64,000 bases of DNA from Planctomycetota bacterium (GCA_014381555.1 JACNLO010000037.1:1-64000), one strand, 5' to 3'. Positions 1-8,720 are shown, counted from the first letter of the stretch. Program-made: numbers and translations. The notes: generated by a model not told the origin, from the letters alone.

Positions 1-58
1 TAATAGTAGGGAAATGCAGGAAGGAATACAAGGAAAATATGTGGGATTCAAGCAGGAT

Positions 59-663
59 TCGTTGCCGCGGGCCTGCTTTGCAGTCCCGCGCCACTCGAGT
101 ACTGTGGGCGTGCTTTGCACGCCCGAGCATGGCAGTAGCCATGCTCATGGCCTACTTCCACGAAGAAAAAAGCGATTTCGCTGAAAGTGAAAGTGCTTTT
201 ATTCTTCAAAGGAGTTGGCACTTTCAAAAAGTGTGCATGAAACGAAGTTTCCGCTGTGGCGAATGTATGTACTTTTCAGGGACTCGTTGCCGCGGGCCTG
301 CTTTGCAGTCCCGCGCCACTCGAGTACTGTGGGCGTGCTTTGCACGCCCGAGCATGGCAGTAGCCATGCTCATGGCCTACTTCCACGAAGAAAAAAGCGA
401 TTTCGCTGAAAGTGAAAGTGCTTTTATTCTTCAAAGGAGTTGGCACTTTCAAAAAGTGTGCATGAAACGAAGTTTCCGCTGTGGCGAATGTATGTACTTT
501 TCAGGGACTCGTTGCCGCGGGCCTGCTTTGCAGTCCCGCGCCACTCGAGTACTGTGGGCGTGCTTTGCACGCCCGAGCATGGCAGTAGCCATGCTCATGG
601 CCTACTTCCACGAAGAAAAAAGCGATTTCGCTGAAAGTGAAAGTGCTTTTATTCTTCAAAGGA
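59..663. repeat. Tandem 225-bp hairpin-array repeat, 2.7 copies
   Basis: Copies start at 59, 284 and 509 and look identical by eye; the third is cut off at about 663, next to the 3' end of tRNA-Val. Each unit is a chain of inverted repeats. In copy 2 these are: 291-315 (10 bp with one mismatch, TTT loop), 331-349 (GGGCGTGC/GCACGCCC, TTT loop), 350-371 (GAGCATGGC/GCCATGCTC, 4-nt loop), 396-407 (AGCGA/TCGCT), 414-450 (GAAAGTGC/GCACTTTC, 21-nt loop) and 464-476 (GAAAC/GTTTC). The unit length is divisible by three, so a reading frame runs through all copies, but it follows the palindromes and has no protein hallmarks. This could be a REP/BIME-like or other non-autonomous element, or a structured RNA. 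No transposase is visible, and the array may begin upstream of the window. Confidence 0.9.
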
Positions 664-665
664 AG

Positions 666-739
666 TGGGCCATACAGGACTCGAACCTGTGACTTCTTCG
701 GTGTAAACGAAGCGCTCTAGCCAACTGAGCTAATGGCCC
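666..739 (-). tRNA. tRNA-Val (anticodon UAC)
   Basis: The minus strand folds into a full 74-nt cloverleaf. The 7-bp acceptor is GGGCCAT/ATGGCCC, the D stem GCTC/GAGC, the anticodon stem CTTCG/CGAAG with loop TTTACAC (anticodon UAC), and the T stem ACAGG/CCTGT with loop TTCGAGT. The discriminator is A and CCA is not encoded. It lies 45 bp downstream of the FtsK-like gene on the same strand, so co-transcription is possible. Its 3' end touches the hairpin repeat array. Confidence 0.97.
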
Positions 740-784
740 TAACAGTTTCAGAACGTACTTGTAGTAGTTGGTCGAACTGCCCGA

Positions 785-3700
785 TTAAAATTCGGGGGCG
801 TACGGTCTGAACGGCTCTATTGTACCAGTTTCTTCGCTGTAGAGGATAGCACGGTGCATGCCAAGTCGCGAAGCATCTGGCATATCGATAAGGTTCGTGG
901 AATCATTGGCTCCCATTTGTAAAAGCACCCGCATATCAAATTCTCTTAGCGCCTGACGGTCAAACGTCCGGTTTAAGTTTGCAAGGGTGTCCGTTGAACA
1001 AATCACGTGCATTCCAAGAGTTGGACCTTCCTTGAGCAACTCAGTGAAAATTTTGCTTGGAGTTTTTGCCTTTTCTTCGTCGTTCATCGAGAAACCGTAG
1101 TCATCCTCGTCACGACGAAGATCTCTAAAGCGGTGCAAAGCATTCACAATAAAGTAGATGACTGGAGCATCTGTTGCTCCAACTTCGATTCGCTTTTGTA
1201 ACTCTGAATCAATTGAAGCCATTGCTTCTGGGATATCGCGCAACCCAACAAGTTTTGGCTTATTTATCAAGCCATCTATTGCGGCAGGAAGAGTAGCTGA
1301 GTGGGATTGATCTTGCGGAGCTCCATCAAGAAGTATGAATGAAACGTCTTCGGGAGCGTATTGTTTATCAAGTGATCGCAATGAACTGGCAATCAGATTC
1401 GTCGTTATCTCGTCTTGTTGCCCGACAATGAGAAGATTACTTGCTGAAGCCATTCGGAACGTTGCTGAGGTGTCTTCCTTAATTGCCATCGCGCCGCCAA
1501 GCCATGCTTTTGCAGAAAGTGGTTTTGATACTTTTTCTAAACTATTAAACTTTGCATTTTCATGAAGATAAACCGGTTGATTTCCTTCGTAGACAACCAT
1601 CTCGCGTGGTGTGCCATTGTCTCTGACGGCAAGGTTTTCAAGAAAAACTTCTCGCTCACTGTCAGTTATCCACACAACTTGGAAAGGGCTGTTGCCTTCA
1701 ATGTTTCCAGCGGCATCGTTATAAATTGCTTCGCCGGGTCTTGAAAGCAATCGGGCAGCAGCGTTATCTTCGTTGAGAATAATGTAACTGTCTTGCTCGG
1801 AACATTGCAATGCAACCCGAACAGCCATTTGTCCCATCGTTGAGCGACTAAGGGTGTACGCACCGTCTAAGGTTTGTGAACCCATGATTGCATGGATACC
1901 AAATGCACGACCTTGCCTTACAAGTCGGTCAAGCAATAGATTTGCTTCTTGTGCAACACGGTCATCGTCAATGAAGAACTCCTGAAATTCATCGATGATA
2001 AGTAAAATGCGAGGCATACGGTCGCTTGATTTTTTTCTGAACCCTGCAATGTCTTGTACGCCTTGCTCTCGGAATAATTCACCTCTGCGTTTAAGCTCTG
2101 CATCAACTCGTTGCAGCACGCTTATGCCAAACTCTCGATCACTTTCAACGGCAACGACGCGAGCGTGTGGCAACTTGTGCGTTGCGTACGTTTTGAATTC
2201 GACACCTTTCTTAAAGTCGACAAGATAAAACTCGACCTCATCAGGGCTGTACCAAAGCGCAAGGTTTGTGATTAATACGTGGAGCAGTGTGGACTTGCCA
2301 GATCCCGTCTTGCCCGCAATAAGTGCGTGTTGAGCGGTGCCTTTACCAAGCGTAAGGTTCTGTAATTTTGTTGCACCAGATCGACCCAAAGGAATCGCAA
2401 TCTTTTCAGAAGTTGAGCGTGACCACAGATTTTCAGTAGATGGTGCGATGACACCAAAAGGAACTTCAACACGGTGCGTGCTGTCTGCAGTTTCGCCAAC
2501 CTTTTTAACTATGGCTGTGGTGGTGTTTTCATCTGGTGGAAATTCAAGATTGAGCGGTAATTCTCGCAACTCATCTTCGTCTATGCAAAATGAGTTGTCC
2601 TCTTCAACAATGCGAAAAGGAATGCGTTGAAACGTGTCTTCATCAATGCCGGATGGAAGTGGAATAGAAAGATCGCGATGAACAATAACGTACACTCCAC
2701 ACCTTGCTCCACTTGTGACAATACTAGCGAGCCGTTTTGCCGCAAGTTCAGAAAAGTTGTTGGGTAAGTCTGCGATTACTAAAAATCGGTATGGCTCTGC
2801 AATTTCGCCAGCTTTTTCATTATAAGCATCGATAGATTCAAATTCATTACGCAAGTACTTTTGAATAACAGTTTCCATATGCTCAGTAAGGCGAGCAAGT
2901 TGAGCTTCAATATGTCTTGGCTCTGTCCACGCTCGGTCGAGGAGTTGCGAATCTTCGTAATCTGCCAAGTGCATAACCCCTGCAAAACTTTGCCCAAGAC
3001 TTACAGGGTCTATAAGTGTAAACTTTGCTTTGCCAGGAGGGATTGCAGTGAGGATTCGCATGATTGCGTTTTGAATAATCGTAATGCTTCTCTCTCGTTG
3101 TTTGCCTGATGAGGAAACAAGAATGGATGCATTGCCAGGCAACGTAGATCCTACTGGGATGGATAAGTTTGATTCGATCGGAAGCGATAAGTTTTCGCTC
3201 GTAGGCAGAACTCCAGCAACAGTTACGAGGTCGATGGCAAGGTCACCGATTGGGATGGTCGTGCTGGACTCTGTTTTTGGATTCCATGAAACCCACTCTG
3301 TATTCCAAGTGGGATGTTCATTGGATTTTGTCTCAATTTGCACGTTGCAGTCGTCTTGAAAAGCTTGAAGTTCCTCAGTCCATCGTTTGGTGAGCCGTTC
3401 CATTGTGTCATGGTGGTCCGCCTGAATCGATGCCATGCTTTGTGTAAACTCTTTTTGTATCCTTGAACGTTCGGTATCTTTTTGCAGGTCGAGTTCTGCC
3501 ATAGTTGTTTCGTATGTTCGTAGTGCGTCAGCCTCATCCTGTTCAACTCGAGATGCTAAAGTTTTTGCTACTGCTTCAAATCGAGTTTTTTCTTTTTTAA
3601 TATCTTTCTTTGAGAGCCGGTTGATTTCACTGAGTCTCGGTTTATATCTGTCTTCAGCTTTTTTAATTTCGTTGTCGCGGTTTGTTGTGATTGCTTTTTC

Positions 3701-4579
3701 TTTTGCTTTGCGTTTTATCTCTGTTGTTTCAATTGAAATAACGAATGCTTCTTTTGCAAGTGAGATATTTTGATTGAACTCATTGTGTTTTTTTCTAACG
3801 GAGTTCTTTCCAGAAGCAAATGTAGTAATGAGTGCAAGGATTGAAACCACCATCGCGCCAATTGGGATAGCAAAAAGAGAAAGTGAAATTTCCCAGTCTG
3901 TGTAGGCTCCAGAAACAGCGATGGCGCCCGCAGTTACAATGCAGACAATGAAGGCAGGGCGTAAGCCGACGAACCACTTTGCTTTTGGGTCAGATTGAAT
4001 CGCACGAAGGGCTTTGGAAGCAGCGTCTGTGTACTCTTCCATGGTTTTTTCAACCTTGGGGACAGTGCCTGTTTTTTGTTTTGTGTGGGATTGGCGTAAT
4101 TTTGAGAGTGTCTTCGGAGCTTCTTCGCACAAATCCAGTAATTTTTTGTTTGTTTTCTCAAATGATTCAACAACTTTATATGCATGTTTTCGGGGTTCAG
4201 AAATTGCACCTTCATACACAGATTCTGCAAGCCAAATTGCATCGTTTAGTTTTGTTTGATTATGTTCATGAAGTTCTTCTGCTTCAAGTTCGATTTCGGT
4301 TACACGAAGGTCGTGTTTATTTTTAAGTACTTCTGGCTCAACTTTACGTCGTTTATCTGTTTTTGCAAGAGCTGCATCTCTATATTGAATTGCTTGGTTG
4401 CTTTGCTCATCGTAGAGTTCAGAGCATTGTTCAAGTTGGGTTGCCTTCTTTCTTTCAGCCTCGACTTTATGTAAGTCTATACGTTCTCGTAAATCACCCT
4501 CTTCACTTGCTGTTTCTTGAATAAGTACTCGCAATGCTGTGAGTTGTTCTTTCTGATGTTTGAGGGTGGAGTTAGTCAT
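785..4579 (-). CDS. Coiled-coil, membrane-anchored FtsK/EccC-type ATPase
   Basis: About 1264 aa. Order of parts: long charged coiled coil (about 1-200); two adjacent membrane helices (about 203-256); a second coiled coil (about 265-420); a beta-rich linker; an FtsK/SpoIIIE-type P-loop ATPase domain with Walker A GKTGSGKST at 756-764 and Walker B LLIIDEFQEF near 860; and a second FtsK-like domain whose P-loop is degenerate (GQQDEITTN, near 1050). One active plus one degenerate motor domain recalls EccC/EssC of type VII secretion systems. It is last in an operon with a WXG100-like protein and two small coiled-coil proteins, which supports a secretion motor rather than chromosome segregation. 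The start at 4579 (M-T-N-S-T) is a judgement: an in-frame ATG at 4621 exists and neither has a clear Shine-Dalgarno. No FHA domains are seen. Confidence 0.85.
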   Translation of the reverse strand: MTNSTLKHQKEQLTALRVLIQETASEEGDLRERIDLHKVEAERKKATQLEQCSELYDEQSNQAIQYRDAALAKTDKRRKVEPEVLKNKHDLRVTEIELEAEELHEHNQTKLNDAIWLAESVYEGAISEPRKHAYKVVESFEKTNKKLLDLCEEAPKTLSKLRQSHTKQKTGTVPKVEKTMEEYTDAASKALRAIQSDPKAKWFVGLRPAFIVCIVTAGAIAVSGAYTDWEISLSLFAIPIGAMVVSILALITTFASGKNSVRKKHNEFNQNISLAKEAFVISIETTEIKRKAKEKAITTNRDNEIKKAEDRYKPRLSEINRLSKKDIKKEKTRFEAVAKTLASRVEQDEADALRTYETTMAELDLQKDTERSRIQKEFTQSMASIQADHHDTMERLTKRWTEELQAFQDDCNVQIETKSNEHPTWNTEWVSWNPKTESSTTIPIGDLAIDLVTVAGVLPTSENLSLPIESNLSIPVGSTLPGNASILVSSSGKQRERSITIIQNAIMRILTAIPPGKAKFTLIDPVSLGQSFAGVMHLADYEDSQLLDRAWTEPRHIEAQLARLTEHMETVIQKYLRNEFESIDAYNEKAGEIAEPYRFLVIADLPNNFSELAAKRLASIVTSGARCGVYVIVHRDLSIPLPSGIDEDTFQRIPFRIVEEDNSFCIDEDELRELPLNLEFPPDENTTTAIVKKVGETADSTHRVEVPFGVIAPSTENLWSRSTSEKIAIPLGRSGATKLQNLTLGKGTAQHALIAGKTGSGKSTLLHVLITNLALWYSPDEVEFYLVDFKKGVEFKTYATHKLPHARVVAVESDREFGISVLQRVDAELKRRGELFREQGVQDIAGFRKKSSDRMPRILLIIDEFQEFFIDDDRVAQEANLLLDRLVRQGRAFGIHAIMGSQTLDGAYTLSRSTMGQMAVRVALQCSEQDSYIILNEDNAAARLLSRPGEAIYNDAAGNIEGNSPFQVVWITDSEREVFLENLAVRDNGTPREMVVYEGNQPVYLHENAKFNSLEKVSKPLSAKAWLGGAMAIKEDTSATFRMASASNLLIVGQQDEITTNLIASSLRSLDKQYAPEDVSFILLDGAPQDQSHSATLPAAIDGLINKPKLVGLRDIPEAMASIDSELQKRIEVGATDAPVIYFIVNALHRFRDLRRDEDDYGFSMNDEEKAKTPSKIFTELLKEGPTLGMHVICSTDTLANLNRTFDRQALREFDMRVLLQMGANDSTNLIDMPDASRLGMHRAILYSEETGTIEPFRPYAPEF

Positions 4580-4636
4580 AATATGAGTAGAGATGCATGT
4601 CCCCATGGAATTATATTTCATGGGGATTGTATATCG

Positions 4637-4849
4637 TTACGAGCAATCACTTTGAGCTCTCGAAACTGATTCCCCTATCGATTCCATAGCACGAATTGCA
4701 GAATTGACCGAGTCGAGCAGGGGGTTGATGTGCTTTTCTTCAATTCGTCTGCTGACGGGGTCGTCCCACAACTCAGTCGCCTGATTCCATTGATAAATCA
4801 GAGTTTTTGTCGCTTTCGTTAGTTGTGCTGTCGCTGTTTGCATGCTCAT
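4637..4849 (-). CDS. Small helical protein of the WXG100/FtsK operon
   Basis: 70 aa, predicted almost wholly helical and rich in charged and Gln residues, with the segment LIYQWNQATELWDD near the N-terminus and two Cys-free amphipathic helices after it. I do not recognise a named family, but I recall similar short proteins beside FtsK-like genes in planctomycetes. The first 77 bp overlap the end of the upstream 212-aa gene in another frame, so translation is probably coupled. Starts at 4849 and 4843 (M-S-M) are both possible. It may be a second WXG100-sized partner or chaperone of the ATPase encoded 57 bp downstream. Confidence 0.65.
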   Translation of the reverse strand: MSMQTATAQLTKATKTLIYQWNQATELWDDPVSRRIEEKHINPLLDSVNSAIRAMESIGESVSRAQSDCS

Positions 4850-5411
4850 CGTTTATGTATTCCGTTTGTTCTTCGCCCTTGCGTGCGATTGATGTTGTTT
4901 GGGTGGTGGTGAGTTCTTCAGTTGCAGAGGTCGATTTCGTTGAGAGATATTGTTCAAGAGTTGCTATCGATTTCTCGATGAGATGAACTGTCTTTTGAGC
5001 ACTTCCATCAAGTGCTGAACTCAGTGGAGAGAGTTCGCTTCTATATTCGTTGCTACTGCGCTCAAATGTCCTTGACCAACGATTTGTTTGCTTTAGTTTT
5101 TGGCGGGCGTGAGCAACTTCTTCCTTACGTTTACGCACAAGTTGAATTTGGTCAGTTGGCCCTCGAGGGTTGTCTGGTTGAGAAATTTTTGCCCGATAGA
5201 GTTCGTTTTTTGCTTGTGCAAGTTTTTCCTCAGCTCTTCGTGTTTCTTGAATCCAATGCGCAGGTTGCTGTGATTGAAGCCAAAGCTGTATTCGCATAAC
5301 TTCCGAGTCGCTTGTTGAGACGGCTCGCTTTGCCTTGTCAATGAAGTGGATAAGTGCAACGCGAAATTCTCGCAATGCCTCTAACGAACGAACATTTGCT
5401 GATTTTGCCAT
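4773..5411 (-). CDS. Conserved coiled-coil protein of the WXG100/FtsK operon
   Basis: 212 aa. The N-terminal 150 residues are helical and strongly charged, starting MAKSANVRSLEALREF, and form an SMC-like coiled coil containing the Trp-bearing stretch LWLQSQQPAHWIQ. The last 55 or so residues are a low-complexity Ser/Thr/Asp/Glu tail. There is no signal peptide or membrane helix. It starts 3 nt after the WXG100-like gene ends, and its tail codons overlap the start of the 70-aa gene. I recall similar proteins beside FtsK-like genes in planctomycetes, but the function is unknown; a scaffold or substrate adaptor is a guess. Confidence 0.75.
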   Translation of the reverse strand: MAKSANVRSLEALREFRVALIHFIDKAKRAVSTSDSEVMRIQLWLQSQQPAHWIQETRRAEEKLAQAKNELYRAKISQPDNPRGPTDQIQLVRKRKEEVAHARQKLKQTNRWSRTFERSSNEYRSELSPLSSALDGSAQKTVHLIEKSIATLEQYLSTKSTSATEELTTTQTTSIARKGEEQTEYINDEHANSDSTTNESDKNSDLSMESGD

Positions 5412-5414
5412 GTG

Positions 5415-5687
5415 TTACCGTTGCTGAAGGTAGTCCTCGATGCGCTGCGCTTTGCGAAGCAAGAATGGGATTTGTTCTGCTGATGATTTAGAAAAACGGT
5501 CCATCGCCTTGACCGTGAAATCAAACTCTTCTTCAAACTTACGTTGTTCTTGGTCACGCCAGCTTTGTGAAAGGGATGCCATTCTCGATCGCATCACTTG
5601 AAGTTGATGAGTTAAATCGTCATTAAACCGTTTTAGATCATGAGCGAATCGTCTAATTTCTTCGGGGTCTGCAATTGCTTTTGCCAT
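5415..5687 (-). CDS. WXG100 (ESAT-6-like) family protein
   Basis: 90 aa, with no signal peptide and predicted to form a helical hairpin. The mid-protein turn holds SLSQSWRDQEQ, a W-x-x turn matching the WXG position (Asp replaces Gly). The length and central Trp fit the WXG100 family, whose members are substrates or structural partners of type VII secretion. It is the first gene of an operon with two coiled-coil proteins and an FtsK/EccC-type ATPase. The start at 5687 is chosen because MAKAIADPEEIRRFA follows an AAGGATA ribosome site. An upstream in-frame start at 5732 would add 15 unlikely residues. Confidence 0.8.
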   Translation of the reverse strand: MAKAIADPEEIRRFAHDLKRFNDDLTHQLQVMRSRMASLSQSWRDQEQRKFEEEFDFTVKAMDRFSKSSAEQIPFLLRKAQRIEDYLQQR

Positions 5688-5694
5688 TAGTACA

Positions 5695-5716
5695 TATCCT
5701 TTATATATTAAGGATA
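5695..5716 (-). promoter_or_regulatory. Hairpin sequestering the WXG100 Shine-Dalgarno
   Basis: A perfect 7-bp inverted repeat (TATCCTT at 5695-5701, AAGGATA at 5710-5716; 8-nt A/T loop) lies 8 nt upstream of the WXG100 ATG. In the mRNA the arm nearest the start contains the purine-rich ribosome site and the distal arm is its complement. The fold would therefore hide the site, and G-U pairs could extend it. It could equally be an operator or promoter palindrome. Confidence 0.5.
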
Positions 5717-5785
5717 CACCCCAAACCACCATGAGGTTGGAAATTATGCAGAAATGATGCTTCTAGCATTAAATCTCGGGTGTAT

Positions 5786-7105
5786 TTACCTAGCAACAGC
5801 GAGTTCTACAGTTGGTCTACCAACAGAGTAGTAGTTAAATCCATAACTCGCCATCTCGTTTCTTTTGTACAAGTTGCGACCGTCAAACACGACTGGGTCG
5901 TTAAGAATAGTCTTTAATCGTGCAAAATCAGGGGAACTGAACTCTGACCATTCAGTACAAATGACAAGCGCATCTGCTTGATTGGCTGCATCATACATGT
6001 CTTTGAAAATCTCAACTTCAGGGACTTCGTGACGGAATGTTTCCCATGCTTCTGGGTCAAAACCAGTTACTTCTGCACCAGCTTCGATTAAAGTTTTTGC
6101 AATATCAATCGAAGGAGCATCTCTGACATCGTCAGTGTTTGGTTTAAATGCTAAACCCCAGAGTGTAACCTTTTTGCCAGTTAGGTCGTTGTTAAAGTGT
6201 TTTAGGATTCGATCTGCAAACCACCTTCGCTGGCGTTGGTTAAGGTTGTGCACGGCAGTGTTAACAAGGCAGGGAGCATTTGCGTCATCACCCATCTCCA
6301 TTACTGCTAACGTGTCTTTTGGGAAGCAAGATCCACCGTATCCGATGCCCGGCTTGAAGAATTGGTTTCCGATTCGGCTATCTGAACACATGCCAGTGCG
6401 AACACGTTCAATATTTGCACCGTTGCGTTCGCAGAGGGAAGCAATTTCATTTATAAAACTGATTTTACATGCGAGCATAGCGTTGGATGCGTACTTCACC
6501 ATTTCTGAAGAGTGAATATCAAAGAAGAAAATTGGGTGCCCATCACTTATAAATGGAGCATATACCTTCTCTAAGAATTTTTTAGCTCGGTCATCTTCCA
6601 CGCCGCAAACAACACGGTCAGGATTCATGAAGTCGTCGATTGCATTTCCTTCGCGTAAAAACTCAGGACAGTTTGCTATTGAATATTTCCCTTTAAGCCG
6701 CTCTGCAACTTTGTGTGTTGTTCCAACTGGGACGGTGGATTTCACCACGACAGTTGGCGGTTCATCAAACGAGTCGAGTGAATCAGAAATACTGTCGGCA
6801 ACTCCCATAACGTGCGACAAATTGCAACGACCATCTTCTCCTGTTGGAGTTCCAACGCAAATGAAAATGATGGAAGAATCGCAATAGGCTGTATTTGGGT
6901 CATCTGTGAAATGAAGCCGGCCTGCATTAATTGACTTTGTCATCATTTCAGAAAGGCCAGGTTCAAAGAAAGGCGCTTCGCCCTTGCGTAGAGTTTCAAC
7001 TTTCTTAGGGTCAATATCAAGGCACGTCACATTATTCCCCGCATTAGCGAAGCAAGTACCTGTGATTAAGCCAACGTATCCAGTACCAACAATTGTTATT
7101 TTCAT
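5786..7105 (-). CDS. ugd: UDP-glucose 6-dehydrogenase
   Basis: 439 aa. It oxidises UDP-glucose to UDP-glucuronate with two NAD+ in the cytoplasm, supplying surface polysaccharides. The N-terminal Rossmann motif is GTGYVGLITGTCFANAG (about residues 7-23). The central domain carries KSTVPVGTT and the catalytic Cys motif GYGGSCFPKDT. The C-terminal UDP-binding domain has WGLAFKPNTDDVRDAPS. Length is normal for the family. It overlaps the upstream ogt stop by 4 nt and is the last gene of the EEP-ogt-ugd run. Confidence 0.96.
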   Translation of the reverse strand: MKITIVGTGYVGLITGTCFANAGNNVTCLDIDPKKVETLRKGEAPFFEPGLSEMMTKSINAGRLHFTDDPNTAYCDSSIIFICVGTPTGEDGRCNLSHVMGVADSISDSLDSFDEPPTVVVKSTVPVGTTHKVAERLKGKYSIANCPEFLREGNAIDDFMNPDRVVCGVEDDRAKKFLEKVYAPFISDGHPIFFFDIHSSEMVKYASNAMLACKISFINEIASLCERNGANIERVRTGMCSDSRIGNQFFKPGIGYGGSCFPKDTLAVMEMGDDANAPCLVNTAVHNLNQRQRRWFADRILKHFNNDLTGKKVTLWGLAFKPNTDDVRDAPSIDIAKTLIEAGAEVTGFDPEAWETFRHEVPEVEIFKDMYDAANQADALVICTEWSEFSSPDFARLKTILNDPVVFDGRNLYKRNEMASYGFNYYSVGRPTVELAVAR

Positions 7106-7560
7106 GACTTCATTATACCCTTTTCGAGGTCCAATAGATATTGTTTTCTCTTAAGCTCCATGCCTTCCAAATCAGTTGAACCCGAATACCCGTGCAAATG
7201 TCCAGTGCCCGAAATGACACGGTGGCAGGGAGTGATGAGAGTGAGAGGATTTTTTCGCATTGCTTGCCCAGCTGCTCGCATAGCTTTGGGTGAGCCAGCA
7301 TGTTTTGCCAGTTCTGCATACGTTATCGTTTCTCCGTATGGAATGGCTCTGCACGCTACCCAACACTTTTGGGTAAATGGTGTGGAATCGGGAATTGGTG
7401 CATCAAATTTCTCTACGAGTTTTCCGTCAAAATAATCTGCAAATTGCTGGGCTAGTTTTTTTGTTGGTTCCTTTTCGGAGACATGTCTCCCAAAGTCGCA
7501 AAACAATTCGCCATCAAAATACCCAAGAGATATTGGACCTACTTTGGTTTCAATAATCAT
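7102..7560 (-). CDS. ogt: Methylated-DNA-protein-cysteine methyltransferase
   Basis: 152 aa. It repairs O6-alkylguanine by suicide transfer of the alkyl group to its own Cys. The active-site motif TPCHRVI is present, as is the upstream helix-turn-helix region with GETITYAELAKHAGSP and AMRKNP. Length matches short Ogt/MGMT proteins without an Ada domain. It overlaps both neighbours by 4 nt (ATGA), so it is translationally coupled to the EEP-family gene and to ugd. Confidence 0.95.
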   Translation of the reverse strand: MIIETKVGPISLGYFDGELFCDFGRHVSEKEPTKKLAQQFADYFDGKLVEKFDAPIPDSTPFTQKCWVACRAIPYGETITYAELAKHAGSPKAMRAAGQAMRKNPLTLITPCHRVISGTGHLHGYSGSTDLEGMELKRKQYLLDLEKGIMKS

Positions 7561-8699
7561 TTGACAATTCTGAAATCAGCAACAAGTGGTAGGTGATCAG
7601 ATAGTTTTGCAGTGTCTTCTGCTTTGAGATTTTTTTCAAATGATGTTTTTTTGTCAATATCAGCAGTGTCAAGTACAAAACTATTGACGAGAGTAAGTGT
7701 CTCTGGTGAGTACAACATCCAATCCAATCTTCCTGGGGTAAACGAACTTGCCGTGTCTGACCAAGTTGCGTTGAGTCTCATGTCTGGCTGGAACGCGTCA
7801 ACAATAGCAAGTCTGTTTGCTTGAACAATTTCTAGGGGTTTGGTTGTTCCAACAAGATTCCAATCGCCTGCGATAACAAATCTTGGTGACTGCATATTAT
7901 CAATGATTGATCGAATCGATTTTGCCTCTTCCTGTCGCTGTTCTTCAGCTTCACCGGTAGGTCCTCCGCAACACCTGAGGTGGAGTGAAATAAAGTTAAT
8001 TGGCTTTTCTTTTACATAGATAGCGCCAACAATTATTTTTTGTTTTGCGATACATTCGAAGATTTTTGATTGGAGTGAGGTAACTATCGCACTTTTTAGT
8101 TTGTGATGGCGCTCGGTTCCGCTACTTGTGCTTGTAGCAGCCGTCCAGTTTCCTCCAAGTGCTGCATTGATAAAATCAGTGATTGTTGCGGGAGTGTCAT
8201 CACCATCGAGTTCTTGCAAAAGCAAGACGTCAGGTTGAAGGGCTTTTAAAATGCGAGCACTTCGTTCGGTGTCATCTAGAAGGTTCCCGAATTGGACATT
8301 CCAACTTACTACCCTTAAGTCTCCTTTTGGCGTAAAAAGAGCTTCACATTGTTTTGTAGGAAAGGTGGTCTTTGGTTTGTTGACTCTAAGTTCAAACGAA
8401 GTGGCTGCAGTTGTTGGCGCGAAGACGACTCCAGCATCGTATGGAGAAATCCATTCATCACCTTTTTTGCAGGAAACCCCGTAACCCTTACCCTTTGGTG
8501 AGAAGAAAACAGTGTACTCTCCAATCTCTACAACCTTTTGCTCGGGCAACTGTTGCAGGCACGCTTCGCTAGGGAGTTCTATGAGTTGATACACGAAGTA
8601 GTCATCTTCTTGATGGGTGACACCATCTTCCCAATCATGGAAGGAACCATCGATTTGGATGGGAGAAAGAGCAAGGCAAAGTATTGGAAGAATAAGCAT
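7557..8699 (-). CDS. Secreted endonuclease/exonuclease/phosphatase-family protein
   Basis: 380 aa. The N-terminus [18 protein letters not shown] looks like a signal peptide. A roughly 120-residue beta-rich region follows, then an EEP domain with [26 protein letters not shown] and a final [10 protein letters not shown]. These are the metal- and phosphate-binding Asn, Glu, Asp and His motifs of the fold. The substrate cannot be told: nucleic acid, phosphoinositide or sphingomyelin-like lipids are all possible. An upstream GTG at 8717 adds MYSTHT and would leave only 3 bp to glyA; the ATG at 8699 is preferred. Confidence 0.85.
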   Translation of the reverse strand: MLILPILCLALSPIQIDGSFHDWEDGVTHQEDDYFVYQLIELPSEACLQQLPEQKVVEIGEYTVFFSPKGKGYGVSCKKGDEWISPYDAGVVFAPTTAATSFELRVNKPKTTFPTKQCEALFTPKGDLRVVSWNVQFGNLLDDTERSARILKALQPDVLLLQELDGDDTPATITDFINAALGGNWTAATSTSSGTERHHKLKSAIVTSLQSKIFECIAKQKIIVGAIYVKEKPINFISLHLRCCGGPTGEAEEQRQEEAKSIRSIIDNMQSPRFVIAGDWNLVGTTKPLEIVQANRLAIVDAFQPDMRLNATWSDTASSFTPGRLDWMLYSPETLTLVNSFVLDTADIDKKTSFEKNLKAEDTAKLSDHLPLVADFRIVK

Positions 8700-8720
8700 A
8701 GTGTGTGTAGAATACACGGT

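Noticed and set aside
59-663. CRISPR array or integron attC array
   Set aside because: The unit is 225 bp without short repeat/unique spacer alternation, and no cas genes, integrase or cassette genes are nearby.
39-692. A 217-aa open frame through the tandem repeats, with two 64-aa frames in another phase
   Set aside because: The unit is a multiple of three, so any stop-free frame stays open. The sequence is dictated by palindromes, has no ribosome site and ends inside tRNA-Val.
3084-3773. Long plus-strand open frames opposite the FtsK-like gene
   Set aside because: They are antisense shadows of a strongly supported coding region and show low-complexity Ser/Phe/Val composition.
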